A DNA stretch of 64,000 nucleotides. Source: Ectopseudomonas composti. GTDB taxonomy: Bacteria; Pseudomonadota; Gammaproteobacteria; Pseudomonadales; Pseudomonadaceae. A program made the position numbers and the translations under genes. The notes below the pieces were generated by a model. It was not told where the DNA came from. It ran no database searches and saw nothing but the letters and a program-made list of their open reading frames with translations. This document shows positions 35,107 to 42,070 of the stretch, one piece after another (position 1 is the stretch's first letter; every line of letters begins with the position of its first letter). The stretch lies in NCBI RefSeq assembly GCF_900115475.1, contig NZ_FOWP01000006.1, forward strand, positions 62,001 through 126,000, given 5' to 3'.

Positions 35107-38100
35107 TCAGAACGAATAGTTGAAGCCGGTGCCGATGGCATTGATGGTGGTGCCGACGCCTGGCGAGTAACCGCTGGCAGCGTAGGCGCCGGCCACGGCG
35201 AAGTTGTAGTTCGACAGCGAGGCGTTCTTCAGCAGCACGTAGTGGGCGAACACTTCGGTGTTACGGGTGAAACGATAGCCAACGCCCAGAGCGTACTGGC
35301 GTGCGCCCATGCCGCTGGTGTCGCATTCGATACCGCTGGCGGAGATCATCGAACATTCGCCTGGCAGGGCGCGGGCATAGCTGGCACGCAGGCGCCAGGC
35401 GCCGATGCGGTGGCTGATGCCGAGCATGTAGGCACGGCGACGGTACTCGGACAGATCGCTGAAGTTGACGCTGTTGTTGATCACGTCGTCTTCCGAGTAG
35501 TAGAGCTCGTCGGCCACCAGCGACAGCTGGGTATTACCGAAGCGGTAGCCCAGGCCGAAGCGGAAACTGTAGTCGTTCGACGAGGTGCCTTCGGTGACGT
35601 GAGTGTTGCTGCCCACGCCGCGGGCGTTGCGGCCCAGGTTGGTGATGCCGAAGTAGTTGACGTGGCGCTCGGCGGCGGCGACCGCAGTGAAGCCGCCATT
35701 CTTGTAGGTCACGCTGCCACCGTAGATGTAGCCCCGGTCGACGTCCTCGGCGGCCTTCATACCATTGTTGGAGTAGGCCAGCTTGACCTGCAGGCCGTGC
35801 CACTCTGGTGACCACCAGGCAACCACGCCGGACTGGCGACGGTTGAAGGCCGCGTCGGAGTTGACGCTCTCGTCGGCCTGGGTGAGTGGGCCGGACACAT
35901 AGCTGGCCAGGCTGCTGTTGAAGCCGGGCGAGCCGATGATGTTGTAGTAGGCCGCACTGGTCTTGCCGTTGAATGGATCGAGGCTGGTGGTACTTTCCTT
36001 AAGCGGCATGTCCCAAACACCGTAAAGCAGGGTGCCGAAGCGGTCGTCGTCGAGTGCTACACCGGAGTTGCGCAGGCGCGTGTTGGGTGAGATCGAGAGT
36101 GGTGCGCTGTCGTCGCCGCTCAGGGTGTAGTTCACCGAGATACCGTATTCCAGTTGCCACAGAAAACGTGTGTCGTCGTTGATCGGGATGCCGGCATGAG
36201 CACCGATGTAGGAGACGTTGTCGCGAGCACGCCAGTAGCTGGACATGTTGCGGCCATTGGCCGTGGCCAGCTTGCTCTGGTCAGCCGGGGAGGCGCGGGT
36301 GGAATCGCGGCGGTCGATGTATTCCGGCACCAGGCCGAGCGATCCGTAGAGCACCAGTTCGGTGGTCTTGCTACGGAAGTCCTCGCGGCTGCCGACGTCT
36401 TTGGCCAGGCCGGCGAAGGCCTGCGGTGTGCCGGTGACCGACAGCCAGAAACGCTTGTTGTCACGTTCGTCGCTGATCGGGTCGTCGCCCGGTGAGAAGG
36501 CCAGGCTGGCGTTCATCACCAGGTCGCGGTGATAGACGTTCAGACCTACGCCGTAGCCGTAGCGGGTCAGGTGATTTTCGCTGTCGTCCCAAGGGTTCTT
36601 GTTCACCCGCACCCGGCCGCCGTCAGCGAACAGGGTGGCTTCGGCGATGGCGCCGTAATAGCGGCCAAGGTATTTGCGCAGCTCCAGGCGACCGAGCAGG
36701 CCTTCATCGCCTGCGGCTTCGCCGACCGGATAGGCACGCACACCGTTGGGGCCGCCGAGGCTGAACTTCTCCGAGGCATCGAGGTTCTTGTCCGCCCACT
36801 GGCCGCTGAGGGAAGCGAACAGCGAGTAGCCACCGCCGAGCTCCTGCAAGCGGCTGAACGCCAGGTTGGCCTTGCGATAGCGGCCGGCGGCATTGGCAGT
36901 CAGTTGGTCGAGGGCTTCATCGAGCGGGGTGTCCTTGTTCAATTTGCCGATGCCATAGGCCAGGCTCCAGCGGTTGCTGCCGGCCCAGTCGTCACGCCAG
37001 TCGCCATAGAGAGTGGCACTGCGGAACACGGCGGATTTCTTCACCGCGAAGGCACCGGCTTCGTCCTCGAAATGGCGATGCTCTTCGGCCAGGTTGAGCG
37101 AGATATTGGCATCGCGGCTGCGTAGCAGCGAGCTGTCGAGAAACACCGAGGAAACGATGGCGGTACCGCTGGCCTCGGCAGTTTTCAGGCTCTTGCCGAT
37201 GGCGTATTCCATCTCCGCGTAGTTGGCGCCCAGGGTGACGCCACTGGCGCCTAGCGGCTGGCGATAGCCAAGGCCACGAATTTCCAACCCTTCGAAGCTG
37301 TTCTGGCCATTGAAGAACAGGCTTTCGCCGAAGCCGAAGGCATCGTTGAGGCTGACGTTGCTGGTGACCCGGTTGGCGCCAGTGTAGTAGTTACCGTGGT
37401 TGTCGAAGCTGACACGGCCCGTCCAGGCGGTCATCTCGCTGAGTTTGAGCACGATGTCGGATGCGCCCGGTTCGCGCGACGGTTGCAGCACGGCGCGCAC
37501 CGAAACCCCGGCGATATCGGACAGGCGCAGCAGCACGCGCTCCAGGTCGGCCTCGCGGATCACGCTGCCGCTGGGAATTGCGTCGACGAAGCGTTGCTGC
37601 ATGCCAGGGCGCAGGCGCACGTTGCTGTCTGCCTCGGCGCGCACGCTGCCGACGCGGCCTTCCTGCACGCCGATGGTGACCACGCCATCGGCGATCTCCT
37701 GGGCGGGCAAATAGGCGCGGGCCACCAGATAGCCGCGGCTGCGGTACAGATCGGTGACACGGGCGGCGGCCTCACGCAGGCCGGCGAGGTTCAGTTCACG
37801 ACCTGTGTAGGGGGCTAGCTCCTGCTGCAGGCGCGACTCGCTGATCTCACGATTGCCGCTGAGTTTGAAGGCATTCACGTGAAAGGCGGCGGAGGCCTGT
37901 TCGGCTGGGTTGGCGGCGGCCTGGCTGCGGTCATCCTGGGCTTCGATACGCACATTGCCACGCGGCGCCTCCTGGGCGCGTTCAGCCGGGCGCAGGATGT
38001 CGCGGTTGTTGTCGAACAGCGTGCCGGCGGAGGGCAGGGGCTCGGCCTGAGCCTGGGCAGCGAGGATCGCCGCGGCCAGCAGGGTCAGATTGCGCGGGTG

Positions 38101-38142
38101 CAGCACCCGGCGTACCTGGGCGGAGGTGAAGGTCGAAGTCAT
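35107..38142 (-). CDS. TpsB transporter fused to a C-terminal Gram-negative porin (1011 aa)
   Basis: One uninterrupted frame holds two outer-membrane proteins. Residues 1-33: signal peptide ending AQAQA. Residues about 85-235: two POTRA domains (FHVNAFKLSGNREISESRL; YRSRGYLVARAYLPAQEI). Residues about 240-575: TpsB barrel with the lid/L6 motif LGGPNGVRAYP at 462-472 and a terminal strand RFWLSVTGTPQAF. Residues about 592-1011: a second barrel opening TELVLYGSLGLVPEYIDRRD, like the first strand of Porin_4-type general porins, and ending NAIGTGFNYSF. TpsB proteins are normally about 550-590 residues, so the porin is an addition of some 420 residues without its own signal peptide. The TpsA gene starts 4 bases downstream. 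Confidence 0.88.
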   Translation of the reverse strand: MTSTFTSAQVRRVLHPRNLTLLAAAILAAQAQAEPLPSAGTLFDNNRDILRPAERAQEAPRGNVRIEAQDDRSQAAANPAEQASAAFHVNAFKLSGNREISESRLQQELAPYTGRELNLAGLREAAARVTDLYRSRGYLVARAYLPAQEIADGVVTIGVQEGRVGSVRAEADSNVRLRPGMQQRFVDAIPSGSVIREADLERVLLRLSDIAGVSVRAVLQPSREPGASDIVLKLSEMTAWTGRVSFDNHGNYYTGANRVTSNVSLNDAFGFGESLFFNGQNSFEGLEIRGLGYRQPLGASGVTLGANYAEMEYAIGKSLKTAEASGTAIVSSVFLDSSLLRSRDANISLNLAEEHRHFEDEAGAFAVKKSAVFRSATLYGDWRDDWAGSNRWSLAYGIGKLNKDTPLDEALDQLTANAAGRYRKANLAFSRLQELGGGYSLFASLSGQWADKNLDASEKFSLGGPNGVRAYPVGEAAGDEGLLGRLELRKYLGRYYGAIAEATLFADGGRVRVNKNPWDDSENHLTRYGYGVGLNVYHRDLVMNASLAFSPGDDPISDERDNKRFWLSVTGTPQAFAGLAKDVGSREDFRSKTTELVLYGSLGLVPEYIDRRDSTRASPADQSKLATANGRNMSSYWRARDNVSYIGAHAGIPINDDTRFLWQLEYGISVNYTLSGDDSAPLSISPNTRLRNSGVALDDDRFGTLLYGVWDMPLKESTTSLDPFNGKTSAAYYNIIGSPGFNSSLASYVSGPLTQADESVNSDAAFNRRQSGVVAWWSPEWHGLQVKLAYSNNGMKAAEDVDRGYIYGGSVTYKNGGFTAVAAAERHVNYFGITNLGRNARGVGSNTHVTEGTSSNDYSFRFGLGYRFGNTQLSLVADELYYSEDDVINNSVNFSDLSEYRRRAYMLGISHRIGAWRLRASYARALPGECSMISASGIECDTSGMGARQYALGVGYRFTRNTEVFAHYVLLKNASLSNYNFAVAGAYAASGYSPGVGTTINAIGTGFNYSF

Positions 38143-38184
38143 GGCAAGCTCGTTGTTGTTTTTGTGAGTCGGGCAGACGAGGTA

Positions 38185-39240
38185 TCAGCGTTTCGGGAAC
38201 AGCGTGTCGGCGACGATTGTCGTGGCCAGCAAACGGGCTGCGTTGTGGCCGATACCGGCGACCGTGATCTGTGGGTGATGGATCGGCACGCCCCACTTGC
38301 TGGAAAGGAAGGCCTCGTAGCGCAGGTAATTGAGCTGGCGCTCGACCCGATGTGCGCCCTGCATGTTGGCCCCGCAGGTGCGATCCAGCACGCGGTGCCA
38401 CGGGTCGTTGTCGCGCTCACCGACCATGAAGGTCACGTCGCGGGCGGCATAACGGCGAAACAGTTGCTCGGCGCCGAGGTTCTGCCGGGTCAGGTAGAAG
38501 GGTGCGCGATCCAGGCCGTAGCGATAGCGACTGAAGCTCGGGCACATGACCGTACGCACCGGTTTGAACGAACCCTCCTGCAGGCGGCTGTCTTCGATGT
38601 AGACATAGGAAGACGGCGCGGAAATGACGTAGCGAACCTTGATCCCGGTAGTGGCGAGGCGCTCGTCGCCGTCGCCGAGAATGCTGTAGCGCTGCATCAG
38701 CTGGCCACCGGCGGAGTGGCCGATCAACACAATCTCCTGCAGGGCGGGAAAATGCTTGCGGTCGGCCAGATACAGCAGCAGGTCATCCAGTACCGCGAAG
38801 GCGTCGATGCCGCGGCGACCTTTGCTCGAGGCGGTGCCGTGCATCCATTTGTCACGAGCCCACAGCGGCATGTCGATACCGGCGCGGCTGTCCTCGGCGG
38901 TGAGAAAATTCAGCGACAGCAACAGGGTGTCGTTGGCGTCGAATCCGGCTTTCTTCAGCAGGCTCTGACCGTATTGGTAGTAGTCGTCGGCGTTACGACG
39001 CACACCGTGAACCAGCACCACAGCGCGGGAGGCCGGGCTGGCGCCATTCAGGTCGGTATTGGCGAAGGCAAGGAAGTTGTAGGGTTCGTTCTGGCCCAGG
39101 CGCAGCAACTGCTGGCTGGCACTGGCGAAGCCGCAATACAAGGCGGTGGTCAGCAGGGCGACGGCCAGGACGGCCTGTCTGCGGAGGTTCGGGCCTCGCT
39201 TGAGCAGAGCACCCAGGGGCCAGAGAACGTCGTACGGCAT
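38185..39240 (-). CDS. Exported alpha/beta hydrolase heading the TPS operon (351 aa)
   Basis: An N-terminal hydrophobic segment (about residues 21-40, ending SASA) indicates export or anchoring. The hydrolase fold shows the oxyanion-hole stretch VVLVHGVRR (74-82), nucleophile elbow GHSAGG (174-179, Ser176), an acidic region MVGERDNDPWH and a C-terminal GIGHNA holding the probable catalytic His. Substrate unknown. ATG 39240 is preceded by GAGGTGGAAT. It lies 42 bp before tpsB on the same strand, so an operon hydrolase-tpsB-tpsA-glycosyltransferase is likely. A shortened, inactive-looking paralogue is encoded at 41338. Confidence 0.78.
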   Translation of the reverse strand: MPYDVLWPLGALLKRGPNLRRQAVLAVALLTTALYCGFASASQQLLRLGQNEPYNFLAFANTDLNGASPASRAVVLVHGVRRNADDYYQYGQSLLKKAGFDANDTLLLSLNFLTAEDSRAGIDMPLWARDKWMHGTASSKGRRGIDAFAVLDDLLLYLADRKHFPALQEIVLIGHSAGGQLMQRYSILGDGDERLATTGIKVRYVISAPSSYVYIEDSRLQEGSFKPVRTVMCPSFSRYRYGLDRAPFYLTRQNLGAEQLFRRYAARDVTFMVGERDNDPWHRVLDRTCGANMQGAHRVERQLNYLRYEAFLSSKWGVPIHHPQITVAGIGHNAARLLATTIVADTLFPKR

Positions 39241-39397
39241 ATTCCACCTCGGCAGAGAACGCGGCACACCTGGCAAGGCACTGGCATGTCGCTAAGTCGT
39301 ACCTGCTGGTTGGCAAGCGCAGGTCGACCTGGTTGATTGGAGTTATGGCGACGATGCTAACAGTGGTTTTGGGCTAGATAAAATATCTTGAAAATAG

Positions 39398-39426
39398 CCA
39401 TTCAATACTTTTTGAGTATTGAATGG
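39398..39426. promoter_or_regulatory. AT-rich perfect inverted repeat
   Basis: CCATTCAATACT, loop TTTTG, AGTATTGAATGG: 12 bp each side without mismatch, in the divergent region about 160 bp upstream of the hydrolase start. It could be an operator for the TPS operon or a transcript hairpin; which is not determinable here. Confidence 0.6.
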
Positions 39427-39439
39427 CATGCGCTGGGCG

Positions 39440-39530
39440 TAGCGCGGCCAGGGTGCGCGATGCGCGCCAATCGCTATGGGCAATCTCGGTTCTTGCGGTT
39501 ATCTCGGTGCGCGCGGCGCACCCTACGGGG
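39440..39530. repeat. GTAGGGTGCGC-type repeat pair
   Basis: GGGTGCGCGATGCGCGCC on the left and GGTGCGCGCGGCGCACCCTACG on the right, each an imperfect GC palindrome and mutually inverted. Same theme as the repeats at 6424, 24088 and 25645. Confidence 0.5.
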
Positions 39531-39681
39531 GCGGCGGCCGGTGAGATCTTTTTGGTACTTTTAAGGTATTGACTGGATATTTTTAATATATTTCATATCT
39601 TTCATGCATGCCGCTAGCATCAGTGGGCTGCTGCTTTCAAGGCAGCCGAGCCCTCATTGATACAGAGCGGAACTGAAAACC

Positions 39682-41280
39682 ATGAGAACAAGAAAGACTC
39701 TGCTTCACCTCGCCGTCGTCTATGCGCTGTTTGCCTCATCTGGCGTGCTGGCGGCCAACACTGCCGAACTGCCTTGCCGCACCACTGCCGAATGCGCCGA
39801 GCAGGCGCGCAAGATCGGCGCGACGGTGGACAAGTCGGCGCTCAAGGGCGGCGCCTACGAAAGCCAGTTCTCCTGGTTGAACCGCATCAACAAGGCCTCG
39901 ATCGTGATGCTGATCGAGGAAGGCATCGTCTCTGCACCGCAGGGGCGACGCATCGCCGGTGGTGTACAGCATGTGATCGATCAGGCCGCTCAACCCGACG
40001 GCAAGAGCCCCAGCGATGTGTTGCAGGTCGAGCAGATCATGATCGACAAGATCGGCCCCGAAGCGTCGTTGATCCACTCCGGGCGCAGCCGCCAGGACAT
40101 GTATGCCACCTATCGCCTGGCCGTGCTGCGTGCCCAGGTGCTGGATTACAGCGATGCCCTCAACGCCTCGCGTGCGCGCCTGCTGAAGATTGCTGGCGAC
40201 AACGTCGATACCCTGATTCCGGCCTACACCAATGGCGTGCAGGCGATGCCGATCAGCTATGCGCACTACCTGCTGGCATTCGAAGCGGCTTTCGAGCGCG
40301 ATGCGCAGCGTATTCATGAACTCTATGCGCGGCTGAACCTCAGCCCGATGGGCACCGCAGTGCTGGCCAACTCAGGCTGGCCGCTGAACCGTGAGCGCCT
40401 GGCCACGCTGCTGGGCTTCGACGGGGTTCGCGAGAATTCGCTGGATTCGAGCCAGGTATCGACCTTCGACATTCCGCTGGAAGCGGCGGGCATCGCCTCT
40501 TCCTCGGCCATCCGCGTCGGTGCGTTGATCGGCGATATCCACACCCAGTACCACCAGACTCGTCCCTGGCTGCTGCTCGAGGAAGGCTCGACCTACACCA
40601 GCAGCGCCATGCCGCAGAAGCGCAACCCTGGCCTGCTGATGCGTACTCGTGAGTCAGCGTCGGATGTGGTTGGTCTGGCGGGCGCCACCACTATTCGCGC
40701 GCACAACGTCACCACCGGCATGACCGACTACAAGGCCGCGTTCGAGGACCTCGGCCTGTTCAAGTCGGCCACCGATATGTTCGAACGCCTGGGCATGGTG
40801 CTCGATGCACTGGTGATCAATCCCGAGCGCGCCATGGAAGAGCTCGATGCTGATTGGACCACCTCGATGGAGTTGGCCGATACGCTCGAACGCGAGCACA
40901 AGGTGCCCTTCCGCATCGGCCACAGCTTCGCTTCGCTGATCGTCGGTCAGGCGCGTGATCAAGGCCTGCTGCCGAAGGAATTCCCTTACGCCGACGCGCA
41001 GAAGCTCTATACCAAGGCTGCGCAGAAGTACAACTGGAAGGATCAGCGCTTGCCGCTGAGCGAAAGTGCCTTCCGCGCTACCCTGTCGCCGCGCACCATG
41101 GTCGAAACGCGCAAGGGCACCGGTGGGCCGCAACCTGCCGAGGTCAAGCGCATGCTGGCCGAATCCGGCAAGCGCCTGCAGGCTGACGAACGCTGGATGA
41201 GCGAGCGTCGCCAGCAACTGATCAAGGCGGACGAGGCGCTGGACAAGGCCTTCGCCAAGCTCTTGCCGGCTTCCCGCTGA
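39682..41280 (+). CDS. Secreted argininosuccinate-lyase/fumarase-superfamily enzyme with altered active site (532 aa)
   Basis: Signal peptide ending GVLA-A (about residue 24), unusual for this family, and a Cys32/Cys38 pair that could form a disulfide. The lyase core is clear: SGRSRQDM at 133-140 (ASL usually GRSRNDQ), YTNGVQAMPISYAHYLLAF at 182-200 (ASL usually YTHxQxAQP, with the catalytic His), and the mobile-loop signature TSSAMPQKRNPG at 306-317 with Ser308 retained. A fumarate-releasing cleavage of an N-succinyl-type compound in the periplasm is the default expectation, but the His-to-Asn change makes specificity or activity uncertain. The pseudo-hydrolase gene follows 57 bp later; a dicarboxylate-type symporter is nearby. 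Confidence 0.8.
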   Translation: MRTRKTLLHLAVVYALFASSGVLAANTAELPCRTTAECAEQARKIGATVDKSALKGGAYESQFSWLNRINKASIVMLIEEGIVSAPQGRRIAGGVQHVIDQAAQPDGKSPSDVLQVEQIMIDKIGPEASLIHSGRSRQDMYATYRLAVLRAQVLDYSDALNASRARLLKIAGDNVDTLIPAYTNGVQAMPISYAHYLLAFEAAFERDAQRIHELYARLNLSPMGTAVLANSGWPLNRERLATLLGFDGVRENSLDSSQVSTFDIPLEAAGIASSSAIRVGALIGDIHTQYHQTRPWLLLEEGSTYTSSAMPQKRNPGLLMRTRESASDVVGLAGATTIRAHNVTTGMTDYKAAFEDLGLFKSATDMFERLGMVLDALVINPERAMEELDADWTTSMELADTLEREHKVPFRIGHSFASLIVGQARDQGLLPKEFPYADAQKLYTKAAQKYNWKDQRLPLSESAFRATLSPRTMVETRKGTGGPQPAEVKRMLAESGKRLQADERWMSERRQQLIKADEALDKAFAKLLPASR

Positions 41281-41337
41281 TTTCGGGCGGCGAGGCCTTT
41301 CTGGCTTCGCTGCTCATTTTCTTCAGGAGCGTGAAAG

Positions 41338-41925
41338 ATGGAACACGCGCGCCGCTATGCCTTGCTGCTCTGTTTGGTCGTCATGGCCAGCATGGTATTC
41401 AGCGATGCCGTGGCACGCCGTTCCGACTCCAGCGTTCCGGTTGAAGCAGGGGCGCAGCTCGTGCGGCTCGACGCGGCCGCAGGCAGCTTCGCCCTTGTAC
41501 TGGCGGCCAACGCCGATCTGTACAACCTGCCGCGAGATATTCGGCGTGTTGTCGTGCGTGTCGAGGGCGACTCGAACTCCAGCGAGGCGCTACTCGATGA
41601 GTACGACGACACGTTGATCCTCGTGCCACAGTTCAGCGTCGCCGATGGCCGCAGACTACCTGCGGACCTGCCCGCTTGGCACAGTGAGCAGGCTTGGGTA
41701 GAGGGTGAGGTGTCGAGTGAAGGACATGTCGGAATATCGGCATTCACGGTGCTCGATGCATTGGTGAGCTACCTGGGGCGCAGCAGCCATTTTCCGCAAT
41801 TGCAGGAGGTGGTTTTCGTCGGTCGTGGCACGACGACCGACTTGGTCGATCGGCATCGTTTGCGCCCACAGGTAGTCACTTCTTTTCGCATTCGCTATGT
41901 GAAGGCGCGATTGGCTCGGCACTGA
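41338..41925 (+). CDS. Truncated, catalytically defective paralogue of the exported alpha/beta hydrolase (195 aa)
   Basis: Signal peptide (about residues 1-26), then a sequence that aligns with residues about 44-205 of the hydrolase at 38185: ISAFTVLDALVSYLGRSSHFPQLQEVVFVG against IDAFAVLDDLLLYLADRKHFPALQEIVLIG, and both continue to RIRYV/KVRYV. The nucleophile elbow GHSAGG is GRGTTT here (Gly164 replaces Ser), the oxyanion motif VHG is lost, and the C-terminal half with the catalytic His is absent. It has a good start (GGAGCGTGAAAG before ATG) and an intact frame, so it may be a pseudoenzyme or an eroding duplicate. Confidence 0.75.
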   Translation: MEHARRYALLLCLVVMASMVFSDAVARRSDSSVPVEAGAQLVRLDAAAGSFALVLAANADLYNLPRDIRRVVVRVEGDSNSSEALLDEYDDTLILVPQFSVADGRRLPADLPAWHSEQAWVEGEVSSEGHVGISAFTVLDALVSYLGRSSHFPQLQEVVFVGRGTTTDLVDRHRLRPQVVTSFRIRYVKARLARH

Positions 41926-41930
41926 CGTTA

Positions 41931-42070
41931 GAACCTGTTCAAACTCTGCTGCGCGTCGGCCATGCTGCGTTGAAATCAATCTCAGAATGCTCATTTACAG
42001 CTCGTAGATTGCGCTTCTTCACTCGATTTCGCCTTGCCTAGCTCTAGCTCGCGAGTCTTTGAACAGGCTC
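41931..42070 (-). mobile_element. Hairpin-ended ~140-bp repeat element, copy C
   Basis: Left end GAACCTGTTCAAACTCT, right end AGTCTTTGAACAGGCTC, near-perfect inverted arms. Flanked by TTA at 41928-41930 and TTA at 42071-42073, a 3-bp target duplication. The right-hand TTA is the stop codon (TAA on the minus strand) of the symporter gene. The core is in reverse orientation relative to copies A, B and E. Confidence 0.85.

Larger units (their letters stand above)
39241..39681. promoter_or_regulatory. 441-bp divergent control region between the TPS operon and the secreted lyase
   Basis: Much more AT-rich than its surroundings in two blocks (39360-39425 and 39545-39610), expected of promoters. 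A perfect 12-bp inverted repeat with a TTTTG loop occupies 39398-39426. A GC-rich GTAGGGTGCGC-type repeat pair spans roughly 39440-39530. The right AT-rich block (TATTTTTAATATATTTCATA) probably holds the promoter of the lyase gene. No coding potential seen. Confidence 0.6.

Noticed and set aside
31137..35123. Long plus-strand open frames opposite tpsA (for example 31137-32201 and 33936-35123)
   Set aside because: They lie antisense to a clear TpsA gene, are Ala/Gly/Val-rich products of high GC third positions, and have no recognisable domain or ribosome-binding site.
36369..36418. Sequencing or assembly frameshift explaining the long TpsB-porin
   Set aside because: A frameshift would break, not create, a continuous frame; no stop, start or ribosome-binding site occurs at the junction and the porin lacks a signal peptide. 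A true fusion is the simpler reading, though assembly error cannot be excluded without reads.
37879..39336. 485-codon plus-strand frame spanning the hydrolase gene and the tpsB 5' end
   Set aside because: It is antisense to two genes with clear domains and crosses their intergenic gap; no domain of its own.
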